Position numbers and translations under genes: made by a program
Source of the DNA: Margaritifera margaritifera
Taxonomy: Eukaryota > Mollusca > Bivalvia > Unionida > Margaritiferidae
Assembly (NCBI GenBank): GCA_029931535.1
Contig: JAQPZY010001157.1
Span: forward strand, 800,001 to 864,000
Length of the DNA: 64,000 bases
Reading direction: 5' to 3'
Shown: positions 39,213-51,335 of the stretch, piece after piece
Position numbering within the stretch: position 1 is the first letter of the stretch
Layout of the letters: every line of letters starts with the position of its first letter
Notes under the pieces: model-generated
Database searches by the model: none
What the model was told of the DNA's origin: nothing
Seen by the model: the letters and a program-made list of their open reading frames with translations, nothing else

Positions 39213-39304
39213 AAATGTAAAAGGACACTTAATTTCATGTCATTACATGAAATTAAGTGTCCTTTTACATTTCTTGTTTAATGTACAATGGTACATTAAA
39301 CAAG
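39213..39304. repeat. Two abutting perfect hairpins
   Basis: 39213-39272 is a 27-bp perfect stem with a 6-base loop (TCATTA), outer arm starting AAATGTAAAAGGACACTTAA. It is immediately followed by 39273-39304, a 14-bp perfect stem (CTTGTTTAATGTAC) with a 4-base loop (AATG). There are no mismatches in either stem. Confidence 0.93.
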
Positions 39305-40412
39305 ACATATCCAGCTATAACAATTTACTAGTAAGAAAAATTTAGTTTACAGCTGTTTTTAATTACCTTCATAAAATGTAACTGTCCAAAATAATTGCAG
39401 AAATTTATTTTTATTTGCTGCTGCTAAAGATATAAGAGAATTTGACAAGTTTATATCCCCTTTGGACTTTGAATAATCCCTACAACTCTAAAACTGCTCT
39501 GATCTGAGTATTTTTAATATGTTAAGAGTTTCCCAAAGCAAATAGGCCAAATCAAACCATCTGTTGAGATTTTTCAGGATAAAGTCTCTTGCTTCTTTGC
39601 CATTTGCAGAAAACCATTTGACTGCTGATCTCATCTTCTATCTCCTGCTTTTTAAAAATTTCTAACCCCAAACACGTATCACTTATTATCAGATGACTTA
39701 CCTAATCTTAAACAGCGTGAGCTTTTTATTCCAATCTCTATAAATAGAGACATTTTTCATCTACAAAAATTTCTTTTCATCCATGTTTTGGAAATAACTC
39801 AAACACAGTATAGAGACAGTGCTAATCTGTAAGGGGCATGGTACCAGAATAGACAGGGTGGCAATCTGAAAATGAAATAGGGATGGGGCACATGTTTAAG
39901 GCCAGAAGAATTTGGGCAGGTTGCCATGCTCCTCTATATTTGCCTAGCTGCAATGCTGATTTATCATGTTTTCTTGTCATTGTCCTCAGATTTCAAGTAT
40001 GAGTTCAAAATAAGAAAAAAAACTTCCTTGTGATTTGATGATTTCCGTGTCCTAAAATATTCTGTATGAAATTAAGATACAAGTTAAATTTTGGACATAA
40101 GCAAGGCAGGAGAATGATAGCACTTGTAGAAAAGAGTTCAAGCTGGGAGATGATTCAGATGTTAAGGAAAATATTTTATTATTGGTTGGCTTTAAAAACA
40201 AAGTGAAAGAATTAATGATTAGTTTTGGACGTTTCAGCTTTTTATTAATCCTTTGACTCGCTAATCAAATTCTCATTTATTTTGTCAAATTATCATTTGT
40301 TTTCTTTCCATTACTCAAAGTTGCCTCCTGTACCAATTTGATAAATACAGGAATGCCTCCCTTACATATAAACCTCAACTCTCTTTGTGACATTCACTAA
40401 ATCTCATTAAAG

Positions 40413-40637
40413 AGGAGAAAATCTATGGTGCAAGGAGCACCCTCTGCAACAGCCCATGGGGCAGAGATGGAAAAAGAAACTGACAAGAGACCAAGCCTGT
40501 CAGAGGTGAAAATTGACATTGACATCAATGACCCTGAGGTTCAAAAGGCAGCTGCAAAAATCCAGGCTGGATTTAGAGGGATGAAGACCCGAAAACAGCT
40601 GAAAACAAGCCAGTCATCAGAGAAACTTCCTGAATAG
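40413..40637 (+). CDS. SPA17: Alternative terminal exon: neurogranin-like acidic box, IQ motif and stop
   Basis: This is an open frame of 74 codons plus TAG. Upstream in-frame stops (TAA at 40398) limit the acceptor to AG at 40411-40412. That acceptor is phase 0, exactly what exon 4 requires, though its pyrimidine tract is weak. It encodes RRKS, then MVQGAPSATAHG, an acidic VKIDIDINDPEVQKAA segment, an IQ motif (KIQAGFRGMKTRKQL) and a serine-rich tail ending KLPE. Spliced to exons 1-4 it gives a 268-aa protein. The in-frame ATG at 40425 would alone give a 70-residue acidic-IQ protein, close in size to vertebrate neurogranin (78 aa). So an internal promoter or a separate small gene cannot be excluded. 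Confidence 0.8.
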   Translation, partial: RRKSMVQGAPSATAHGAEMEKETDKRPSLSEVKIDIDINDPEVQKAAAKIQAGFRGMKTRKQLKTSQSSEKLPE

Positions 40638-41425
40638 TGACACTTGACATATGGACTGATCTCCTGTTGTGGACTTTGATTTTGGTGTCAATTTGGAAAG
40701 AAATAGAAATAATAGTGACTGATTTAAAACTCTGAGCCACTTTTTCATGCAAGTTTATTTAAGAACAAACAATTTTCTGTTTTTAATATACATCTAACAA
40801 AAGGTTCAACAAAGTAAATTTTTAGGTTGGTCTCGTAAAGAAATCTTAAAATTGACCAAAATTATGCTATCATCTAAATATTCTGCCAGATGGTGTAGCA
40901 GTGACTTAAATGGCTGAAAATTTGTTAAACTTGTGAATATTATTCACTTCAAGATGTGAATTAACTTTTATGTTGTATGAAATAACAACAATTGAACATC
41001 AATTTCTTTGACATCTAATAGTTTTACACATAAAGTTAAAGTGTTTAATATATTAGGCCTGAACTATCATTTTCATGTTCAAGAAATGTAAAAAATCAAT
41101 GACTATTTCTTCCAGAAATTTTAATACATACAAATCCAGAACTGCATAAAAGAAATTTGAATTTACCCTCTTAATCATGTTTCTCATATAATCATGACAA
41201 ACCACTTTTGTCTTAGTTCTGTATGAATGTTGTAATATAAATGAGCCACCACTTTTGTCTTAGTTCTGTATATGAATGTTGTAATATTAATATATAACCT
41301 TTGGATTCATTCCGGACACATTTGTTTAATGTTGAGAACAATTTTTTGTTCAATCAAGTGTTGGGGGTGTTTTTCCTCTGAAATAATTTGCACATTATAA
41401 TAAAAAAACAAAAGAATTTATTTTG
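40638..41425 (+). other. SPA17: Probable 3' UTR of the short isoform
   Basis: Roughly 760 bases of AT-rich sequence follow the TAG and precede an AATAAA signal, with U/GU-rich sequence just after it. A ~50-base segment containing ACCACTTTTGTCTTAG is directly duplicated at about 41200-41290. The boundary is inferred from the signal only. Confidence 0.5.
41399..41404 (+). terminator. Polyadenylation signal AATAAA
   Basis: A canonical hexamer followed by an A-rich stretch and then a T/GT-rich region (41415-41470), at a plausible distance after the stop at 40635-40637. It supports true transcript termination after the terminal exon. AATAAA is common in AT-rich DNA, so this is suggestive only. 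Confidence 0.45.
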
Positions 41426-44400
41426 CTATTTGATTGGATTCTTTCATCTCTTTCTTCTTTGCTGTTGTTTATGAAGGTTTCAAGTAACTAACTATACTTG
41501 GCAGCCCAAATTCTACATGTTGAATGGAATTCAGTGACTTTCTTGTTAACTGCAACATAACTACCTTTGGTTCGCAAGTTTTTAAAATCTTTTAAAGTAA
41601 CTTTACTGAAGGCATATTTTGCAAAAACTTAAAGATTGTTATTGTCTGATATTTAAAAAATTTTTTCATCATTTTATTCAGTGATAAATGCACAGGTAGC
41701 CTCTAACAAGATTTAAGAAATAGGATAGAGAGAAAGTAAGAAAAAGGTTAAGAAGCAAAATTAGATGTTTTAATATTAAGATCATGTGTTGCTTGATAGG
41801 ACCAGTTTCTTGTACTAATCGAGTTACCGTCTATAAATAAAATGTTATTATTATTATTAGCCATGGTTCAATATCATTGATGAAGCAAATACTACTATCT
41901 GATCTTAAATTTAATTAGTCGTATACCTGACTGTTGACAAGTTTAAGTCTGTATCCTTTACACAGGTTGACCTAACTATCAAATTAAGATAGAAATGTGC
42001 AAGTTAAAAAATGATAACTTGTCATGACAATACTTGACAAATTACATATTTCTTCAGGGTTATTGTACAAAATCTAGGCAGCTGTCAATAATTTTAGGCT
42101 TAAATACAAGGTTACCTGCTTTACTTTTATATAAATCTCAAAATTGAATGATTTTTAATGAAACGATAAATGCAATATTGAAGAAATTTTCATAAAAGCT
42201 ACATTTAGATTGTGATGAAAAATAAGTTTTACCCAGGATAGGTTTTGAATGGACAAAGAGACATTGAGGATGGCATCAGGTAAATCATGTTTAGTTTTGG
42301 TTGTGTTAAATTGTTTGTTTGTTTATTGACCTTGTGACTCAAGTTTGTTGTCATATTTGACATTGCCAGTCACAATTTCTTGCAGTTATTTTCACTTATA
42401 CTTGTAACCTACACTATTCTTTCACCTTATAATTCTGTTGTCAAAGTGCATGTTGCAGAGATGCCCCCTATTACAGTTTGCAGAATTATTTTGAACATTT
42501 TTTTTTTTACATTCTGCTTTCCAAATCATGTTCACAAAATTCCAGAAAATCAAACTTTAAAAAAAAAGAAGTTTTGAACAGTTTTCTATATGGACACAGG
42601 TAGAAATAAAAGTACTTTAGCACCAATATGATAGACTGGTACATAGAATGTAGTTTCTGTAAAAAACAATGTAGATAATAAACCATTCAGTTGGGTGAAG
42701 AATGGCACAAGAGCTGAAGAGTAAAGGAATGTGTACAAGCATTTCGTTTTCTAAAAAGCTTGATGTCTTTTAGCTCAACCAACTAGTTGTACCCCAGATT
42801 GAAATCCATTGATCTATGGGGTGATACATGGGGTATTGAATGCTGAACAAGGCTTGTGGAGAATCTGTATAAGCTTTATTGTTTCAGTTGAGTTTATGTG
42901 TGCGTTGTCAAGATGATAGTATTTGTAATATGACATAGGTTTAATAAAAAGGCTGTTTGATGGAGAGCAATGACACAGTTCCATGATCATGCATTTTCAA
43001 ATGTTAATATAACACTTTAAGAACTTTTAAAACAAAGTAAAAGCTATTCAATGCAAAGTGTACAATGCTGGGGCAGACTGGGAGTGGCAGTACATCACAG
43101 TGATATTGAGAGGCCATATAGTATCAAGTTAGGCATATTCTCTAGGTTTCACTTTTTTATATTTAAAATGCTGCCATCCTGACATCATGTGTTCTAAAGA
43201 ATAGAAAAAGAATCAGTAAGAACCCATTATATCAGTGGGTTGTTATACCTTGACATACAGCTGGTATAGCTGCTTAATGACACATTTTTAGAAAAACTAT
43301 TACTTGGTACTCGTGCTGAGGCATTGCTCAATATCACCAACACAATTTTAACATGAGGCATTGAGGCTGGTGAGCGTCACAATGGGAGTTAATCTGCTAT
43401 TGTTTCTGGTTAAAGCATGCCAGAGTCAAAGGTTCCAAGTGATCAGTGATGTGAACCTTGTTTACTGATTTATCATGTAACAGATCAAAACAATCCTTTC
43501 CTACACCACTGGAAAACATATGATTTTTTCTAGTTAAACTGTTTGATTATTTAAAGCCTGTTGTGCAAGTTGCACGAAGGAAAAATTTATGTTGATAAGG
43601 ATCATAAATGTCACCTTCTGGCAGCAGTAATTCATGAGGGAAGCTAATGTTTATGGTTGTTTGGGCAAAAAATGTTGAAGGAATTCAAGGTTCTGAAATT
43701 GGAGATATGAATGCACCATTTAGTCTCATTAAACCTTAATTATTACTAACTGTATACAGGTATATATAGGCTCATAGAAAGATGCAATATGATTGTATTG
43801 AAGTTTGTTTCTTTTAATGGATTTGTTATCCATACCTGATGGGCTGCCAAGATTCTGGATTCCTGATAAGTATGCTCATGGGTTGGCATCTCTGCATTTT
43901 GCTGTGACTGTAACACTCCTGACCTTTTTTATCATGTTTTTGTTTTGGTACATTTTACCCAGACAATGACACTGTTGATGTTGATTATATCATGTTGTCA
44001 CACTACATGTTGCAGAGACTATGACATTATTGACCTTACAATCATGTTTTCATGGCATATGTTATCTGGACAATTACACTATTGACCTCTTATATCATGA
44101 TGTAATGGTACAAGATACTCAGTCAATGACATTCATGACCTCACAATTATGTTTTCATGGCTCATGTTAGCCAGACAGTGACATTGTTGACCTAATTATG
44201 TTTTGTTGTCCTGGTGCATGTTACCACGGCAATGAAATTCTTGACCTTAGTTATATCATGTTGTCATGACACATTTTGCCTAGACAGTGACAACTTGACC
44301 TTTAAATCATGTTATCAAGGTGAATGTTACACAAACTGACATTCTTCACCTTATTATCATGTTGCTAGGATACATGTTACTCAGGCAATGGCATCCTTGA

Positions 44401-45464
44401 CTGTGATGTATTGTTGTCATAGCACATACAGCCCAGGTAGCCACATGTTTTACTGTAACGTTATGCTACCTTTATCTAGCTTTTAATCATGATATCATTT
44501 TACTTGTTCATTTTTGGTCAGGTGAAGATATTCATTACCTCAATATGTTGTCATGGTATATGTTACTAAGGCAGTGAAAGTGACATTCTTGATCTTATGA
44601 TCATATGGTAAATGTGACAATATGTTTGCAATCTTGAAATAGTAATGTTGTCAGTGATACTGTTAAGATGATTGAGACTACTTTACAATACTTCATGATT
44701 TTCTTGGTTTCTGATTCACTTCGTTAATTCCTTCCAGTTGTTAAACATTTTCTTTCTTCATATTTCTTGATTTCTGTTTGATTTCATTGCATTCAAGTTA
44801 TTCATTCATGGAATGTATTATAATCATCAAATTCATCATCATCAAAATATTATGAGTGCTGTTTACTGAGCATTTCATGCATCATATTCATAATTTTTTG
44901 TTACAAAGAACTTTGTATTCATATAAAGATTTTTACTATTTGTTTTTAAAATCAGCTTAAAATTATATAATTAGTATTTTTTCCCAATAAATGTATGTAT
45001 ACCAAAAAGAATACTTGTTAAAAAGTTTATGAACAATTCAGATAATGTTGTATACTTCATGTTCCTGAATTTTCAATTCTGAAAATATATGTATGAGAGA
45101 AATTGTTGCTCCAGATTAAACCCCCCTCTCCATCCCCCCACCCCCCCAAGGAAAGATACATGAAAGTGCTGACATAAGAAATGTGGAGAAATGATATTGA
45201 AATGTTGCCTATTCCATAAATATATATCCAGCTGTATAAAAAAGTCAGTCAGATAATTGTAGGATTTCCTGTGGTAAACTCGGGTTGTTATATAGTGCTA
45301 GAATAAAATGTTCTTGATAGTGTGAGAAGTGTGTTATATATATCTTGAGCCTGTTTGAATTTAACTGCGAAATTTGTCTTTGCAACAATCCCCGCTTATT
45401 GTCTAATATGAGTTATTGTTTGCTGTGATTTGTAACATGTGCTGCTTGATATGTCATATTACAG
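41426..45464 (+). other. Non-coding interval before the next IQ exon (4.0 kb)
   Basis: AT-rich sequence without a supportable gene. 43915-44610 is a degenerate tandem field with a recurring 'ATCATGTT-GTCATGG-ACATGTTAC-CAG-CAATGACA' theme, roughly 60-75 bp per unit. A C-rich run lies at 45121-45150. It ends with a good acceptor, TATGTCATATTACAG. Confidence 0.6.
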
Positions 45465-45611
45465 GGAAAGGAGAAGAATGATGCCAAGGCTAAATCAAAA
45501 GAGCCCATTACCCAACTAGATCACAGTGACCCTGAAATCAATGAAGCTGCCACCAAAATACAGGCAGGGTTTAGAGGTCACAGATCACGAAAAGAATTGA
45601 AGAATATACAG
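45465..45611 (+). CDS. SPA17: IQ cassette exon (phase 0-0)
   Basis: It has 49 codons and no stop, enters and leaves at phase 0, with acceptor ATATTACAG and donor GTTTGT. It encodes a Lys-rich start (GKEKNDAKAKSKEPIT), the linker QLDHSDPEINEAATK and an IQ motif (KIQAGFRGHRSRKELK). The ATKIQAGFRGH core is close to the neuromodulin/neurogranin core (ATKIQASFRGH). It has no usable ATG of its own. It is in frame with exon 4 if the terminal exon at 40413 is skipped. Confidence 0.9.
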
Positions 45612-48496
45612 GTTTGTTAAACAATTCCCATTTTCAGATTGTCATGGAAAAAGTCAAGGCCAGTGGTTATCAGGTTTGTGGCCTTATCATATTAAAAAGG
45701 TATATGCCAAGAAAGGTAATCAGGATTGCAGTCTTGTCATATTTATGATCAACAGTTGTGAGAATTAGGACTCATGAATTGCACTTGTTTTCCAGGTTTA
45801 TTATTATTGTATGGAACTTAACTGGATTTCCAGTGTCTACAGTTCCATACAGCATACAAGAAAATCCCAAATATGAAGAAAAATCATTATAGACATCAGT
45901 AAGACACATACTACATAGAACTCTTGGTTATAGTGAATAATTCATACAGGCCCTAGGGATTATGTTAAAATGAGAGATTACGGGATCAGTTTTATTTTCA
46001 CGGCCTTTGAAAGTAATGCTAGACACAAATTAATATTTACTGCATTGAAATGATGACCAAACGTCCAGCAATTGCCAGAAAATTGGAGATACTTTTGCTG
46101 AACAAATGGGTCTTGGAAATTTCTGTTCATCTCAGTAGTTATTAATGAAGTGTAATTGTAGAGAAATTTGATTTCACCACCATATTTTTTCAAAAGTTGT
46201 ACTTTAAAACCATTAATATTTATGATGAACATAATTTCTTACACTTGTAGTTTGATAATACTACTTACATGCGTTTTATGGATTGCAAACTCCACCCACC
46301 AGTCAATCAGACATTAACACATGGCAACTAACTATTGCCTGTAGGACACTGCTATCCATGGCTATGTTATAAGTGTTATTTAAACAGCCATGCTGAAAGC
46401 TTGTTGTCTGGCTTATTGGAGGAACTCCAACACATTCACGATCTATAGGACATATACAAATACAAATTGTTATAACTTCACAATTTTTCATCCAATTTTC
46501 ATGCACTTTTAAGTATATACTGATAATTCATTGTACATATCATGGAAGTGCTTGTTATAATAAAGTCTTTGATTTTGACATGAATTCTTATGCTAAATGA
46601 GGAGATGAGGGTTTTTATGGTATAGTCAATGCAGCTGAAGATGTTGATGTTGTAGTACTTACAGTATATTGTGCATAGGCAATTGTTTGGCACTTCGATT
46701 GACATTTGGTGTAGCATTGCCTCAGGTTATAGAGAGAAGAATTTGTTTCATTTCAAATACTGCTGATTTAGACAGTTAATGCAGTAAATTAATTACCCTT
46801 TTCACTATGTATGCTAAAACCACATCATGGTAATGAAAACAGTTATTAAAGGTTCTATTTCGAAAACTGAAAATAAATTTGCTGTAAATTCATTAATATT
46901 CCTGGGTAATAATTTTTGTGGTTTTGTGAAAAATCACATTTTCATTGATTCTTAAATTTGTGGATTGAGGAAGGAGTCCTCTTGTTTCTACATAAGGATC
47001 ATTTGTTATGGATTGAGGAAAGAGTACTCTTGTTTCTACATAAGGATTATTTGTTGTGGATTGAGGAAGGAGTACTCTTGCTTCTATATAAGGATCATTT
47101 GTTGTGGACTGAGGAAGGAGTACTCTTGTTTCTACATAATGATCATTGTTCATTGTGAATTGAGGAAGGAGTACTCTTGTTTCTGCATAACGATCATTGT
47201 TCATTGAGGAAGGAGTACTCTTGTTTCTACATAAGGATCATTTGTTGTGGACTGAGGAAGGAGTACTGTTGTTTCTACATAACGATCATTGTGAATTGAG
47301 GAAGGAGTACTCCTGTTTTTACATAAGGATCATTTGTTGTGGATTGAGAAAAGAGTACTCTTGTTTCTACATAATGATCATTGTTCATTTAGGATTGAGG
47401 AAGGAGTACTCTTGTTTCTGCATAACGATCATTGTTCATTGTGGATTGAGGAAGGAGTACTCTTGTTTCTACATAATGATTATTGTTCATTGTGGATTGA
47501 GGAAGGAGTACTCTTGTTTCTACATGATCATTGTTCATTGTGAATTGAGGAAGGAGTACTCTTGTTCCTACATAAGGATCATTTGTTGTGGATTGAGAAA
47601 AGAGTACTCTTGTTTCTACATAACAGTTATTGTTCATTGTGGATTGAGGAAGGAGTACTATTGTTTCTGCATAATGATCATTGTGGATTGAGGAAGGAGT
47701 ACTTTTGTTTCTACATAAGGATCATTTGTTGTGGATTGAGGAAGGAGTACTCTTGTTTCTACATAAGGATCATTTGTTGTGGATTGAGGAATGAGTACTC
47801 TTGTTTCTAAATAAGGATCATTTGTGGATTGAGGAAGGAGTACTCTTGTTTCTGCATATTGATCATTGTTCATTGTGGATTGAGGAAGGAGTACCCTTGT
47901 TTCTACACAAGGATCATTGTTCATTAATTATTTTAATTCTTTAAATTGGTGGTTCATAGCAAAGATGAAATCCATGAAAATTGACACCCCATAAAAAATA
48001 GTGAATTCAGTTCTTTTAATTTTATAGAAGAAATGAACAGTTTTGAGTTATCAAAGACTCAGAAGTGTAGAAATGTATCAGAGTACATCTTTGATGAATC
48101 ACCTATATGAACTGAATAACAACATAATTTTGGGTGAAGTGGTTTGTTTTTAATCTTATAAAAACACATCATTCCTAAAATACTTGTAGGTTCTTCTTTA
48201 TATCATTTTTTTTTTAAATACAGTTTTATATATGCAAATAAAATGATCTACAACTGACCTTGAAAATATTTTTCTTTCATGGAACAAAAATACTTAAGCT
48301 ATTGTAGTGATTGTTCAGTCTCAAAGTTTCATTAGATTTAATTGATTGTCATTTTAGCCCTTATAAAAGTGAACAATTCATGTTTCCATCAAATTATGCT
48401 TGCAAAATTACCACATGTTTAGGAATGGTGTGTTTCAGTGAAATAATGCTTTGATTTTCATGTTGTGTGTGCTTTGTTTTGCTTTGGTATGTGTAG
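45612..48496 (+). other. Intron (2.9 kb) with a ~48-bp minisatellite
   Basis: It starts GTTTGT and ends TTTGGTATGTGTAG after a T/GT-rich tract. The only structured content is the array at 46958-47925. The flanks show no gene. Confidence 0.7.
46958..47925. repeat. ~48/52-bp minisatellite, about 20 copies
   Basis: The unit is GGATTGAGGAAGGAGTACTC, TTGTTTCTACATAAGGATCA, TTTGTTGT. A second version has ATGATCATTGTTCATTGT. The two versions alternate irregularly, so lengths vary between about 40 and 52 bp. Confidence 0.95.
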
Positions 48497-48673
48497 CAAG
48501 GTGTACATGCACATGGAACAACTTCACCAACAGCAACATCAACAGCACAGAAATCAGAGGAAACAGTTGATGTTGACCTTAATGACCCAAGTGCAGGGGC
48601 TGCTGCCACTAAAATACAGGCAGGGTTCAGGGGTCACAGGGTACGCATGGAATTGAAACAAAAAAAGAGCGAG
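48497..48673 (+). CDS. SPA17: IQ cassette exon with Thr/Ser/Ala linker (phase 0-0)
   Basis: It has 59 codons, phase 0 at both ends. It begins QGVHAHGTTSPTATSTAQKS, a low-complexity Thr/Ser/Ala linker unlike the charged linkers of the other exons. The acidic EETVDVDLNDPSAGAAATK and the IQ motif (KIQAGFRGHRVRMELK) follow, then QKKSE before a GTTTGT donor. The DLNDP-x-AGAAATKIQ stretch is the closest in the window to the neurogranin core (LDDPGANAAAAKIQ). Phase requirements chose the acceptor at 48496 over the AG at 48500. Confidence 0.9.
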
Positions 48674-50443
48674 GTTTGTATATCAGTTGTTTGATAATAC
48701 CATTGTATTTAGAAGGAATGGTTCCTGAAGGGATGGAAAATTCGTATTATATACAAAGTTTATAAAATATTCAGGTTCATGCAGTTAATGCAGCAAGTGT
48801 TATCAGATAAACTGACATGCGAATGCATTCAAGATATACCTTTGACTAGGCATTTTACGATTAAAATAGAACATCAACGATGTGACTTATGAGTGACCAA
48901 CCATCTTAAACTAAAGAGTTGTGACATAGCTACGTAGTGTAGATACAAATGATTTTCAACATTAAATTATATGATATTAGGAATTAATTCTTTTAGTACC
49001 TGTTTTAATCAGTTTATCACTTATTTTTTAACAAATGTTGAGCATTATCTCCAGGGAAAACATTTTCAAAATGGGACTTCTTACCACAACTGATACAGAT
49101 TTCTCTTTTATCATGTCCATCAGTTGATGTTAACTTGCAGTTAATAACTAAATATAATATCAAGCTTAAGAAATCCTCATTTTCAGACATTTTTATATGA
49201 GATATAAATTTAAAACTATGATTGATAACCATAAAATGGCAACTGTTAACAGTATTTTATAGGCAGTTTCATCATCATGATTTTCATTTATCAAATACTT
49301 GGTACTGTGTTAAATTACTTTTCTGTTTCTTCATGCAAAGTGTAACTGATCTTATTTAATGTGTCAGAAAATCAGGGTCAAGAATATAATAAACTAACCG
49401 TGACTATCTGAAACCTTAGGTGCATCAAAAATTGATCAGAGAAAATAATTAGGGTGTCTGAAGATTTGGGGTACAGTAGGCAGAGTTTATAGTAATACCA
49501 GCAAACTAAAAGTGACATTCTAAAAGTAGATCTTTTTTTCTTCATTTTGCTTGCGTTAGCAAATGACCAGACATAGGTTCTGTAAAGCATGATATTTTAA
49601 CATCATGACATTTTTGCAAATGGAGTGAACTCAGCATATTTTGCAACATGATATATTTGTGAATAACTGATTGTTGGTACTATATTATATACATTTTAGC
49701 CGAATATATTTTTGCAAACATACCTGTCTCACTAAATTTACTAAAATTATGTGATTTACAGTATCACTTACCTGCTAATTACAGTGGCATCTGTGTTTTG
49801 CATCATTAATGATAAGATTTTGTGTTAAAGTTTGGTTGCAAGCTTTTTGAAAATCAGATACTGTTTTGTGTACATCATAGATTAGTACCCAGATGGGGCA
49901 CAATATTCCTTAAAACTCTTGTGTTTTATTTCCACTATAGTCGAATCTGTTCATTATGAACTCTGATCTAAAGAATCTCAGGATATAACAAACATCTGAT
50001 AGAATTCTCTGTATTATTCTGGATTTTGTTGAGCAGCCATAGTGGAAACTTTACATAATGATCACTTTGGCATGTCCATCCAGCCTACTGTTTGTCCACA
50101 CCCTAGATTGAGGTAAATGTTACAGTTCCTCAATGCTACAGTTTTTTTACTTTCTAGTGAAATAAAAGGCAGGTTTGACAGAAAGGGAGTCTCTTGTTAA
50201 TGAAATTCTGTTGATATGAAGACAGTTCACAGGTCCTAGCATTGGAATATAAATGGGTTCCAGTCATCAGCAATACATATTTCATATTTGTTTAATGGGT
50301 TCTAAAACAGAGATCACATTCATCAATTTTTGTGTGAAATTATAGAGGACAATATCTTAGGTTTGGTCCATGAAATTAGTTCAGATTTCTTCAAGTAAAC
50401 TGAGAGCGAAATGAATAAATGCTTACCATATTTAGAATATCTA

Positions 50444-50623
50444 CAGTCAAATCTGTCTTAAGCAGTCACCTGTAGAAAGTGAGAACAAATAGCCTTTTAC
50501 AATAGGTGTTTTATTTATTAGAGATTTATTTATACAAGAATTCTTTTTACGAGACCTTGAAAAGAGGCTGTTCAAAACAGATTTTTGCTTAAAGACAGGT
50601 TACCTTTAAGACAGGTTTGACTG
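50444..50623. mobile_element. Mariner-type MITE with CAGTCAAA-CTGTCTTAA ends
   Basis: A 180-bp segment with inverted ends CAGTCAAATCTGTCTTAA and CAGTCAAACCTGTCTTAA, flanked by TA on both sides (50442-50443; 50624-50625). Related ends occur at 28798 and 30321 in intron 2. There is no coding content. Confidence 0.82.
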
Positions 50624-51135
50624 TACTTGAAAGCAAATCATACTTACAACATTGAAGAGAGAGAAATCATTTCTCATTTTTTTGTGACCCTTTTTTATGT
50701 ATCATATTCCTTGTTCTTGACATATAAAGTAAAATGAATTCATTACTACATGGTATACACATTACAGTGGTGTTGGAATGATTTTTTTTTTACTAGGTGG
50801 CTACTTCAGGAGTGGGGAGTGATCATTCTATAAATTAAAGAGAGGAGCAATCAAACTATAAATTCACTATTTGCGAAGAATTTGAGGTATACATAGTAGC
50901 CCCAGGTCATCCCATATTAGACACCATCACATTATGCTTAAACTTGCACAGAATGGTGTATCTATCAGAGTGTATATTACAGCAGGTTTATGTTGACTAC
51001 TTTGTACATGTAAGAACACCTGTAATCAGTCTCCACTTGGGACAATTACATTGCAGTCTTATGATCATACTTTGCGTTCATTGGGTATATTACATGTTAT
51101 GCCTGTTTAAACAATCAGTCTTCCCATGGGACAAT

Positions 51136-51335
51136 TACCATATATACTCGGGTATAATGCGGGTCCAAATGCAAACAACATAGACCCTGATCTGCCATCA
51201 CATAATGTGCTGTCAGATCAGGGTCTATGTTTGTTCTACTGTTTAGTCCTTACAAACTGCATAGACCCATATCTGCAGGCACATTATGCGATGGCAGATA
51301 TGGGTCTATGCAGTTATACGTGAGTATATATGGTA
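51136..51335. mobile_element. Double-hairpin MITE, best copy
   Basis: A 200-bp element with inverted ends TACCATATATACTCG and (reverse) TACCATATATACTCA. Inside are two strong hairpins: 51178-51230 (17-bp stem, ACATAGACCCTGATCTG) and 51257-51313 (20-bp perfect stem, CTGCATAGACCCATATCTGC). Both loops carry a CATAATG-type core. Confidence 0.85.

Larger units (their letters stand above)
32737..40412 (+). other. Intron 4 up to the alternative terminal exon (7.7 kb)
   Basis: It starts GTAGGC. It contains the 30-bp minisatellite, a deleted pogo/Tigger element, a degenerate repeat at 37190-37440 and an abutting hairpin pair. The rest (33860-34370, 36170-37180, 37450-39200, 39310-40400) shows nothing that I can identify as a gene. 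If the terminal exon is skipped, this intron would extend to 45464. Confidence 0.65.

Noticed and set aside
46893..47924. Repeat peptides such as LRKEYSCFYI and VETRVLLPQS
   Set aside because: Shadows of the ~48-bp intronic minisatellite; frames change between copies.
49017..49232. Minus-strand frame with CISCGKKSHFENVF, resembling a retroelement zinc knuckle lacking its last Cys
   Set aside because: Only one partial motif, last ligand missing, no neighbouring gag or pol similarity; possibly a decayed fragment but not supportable.
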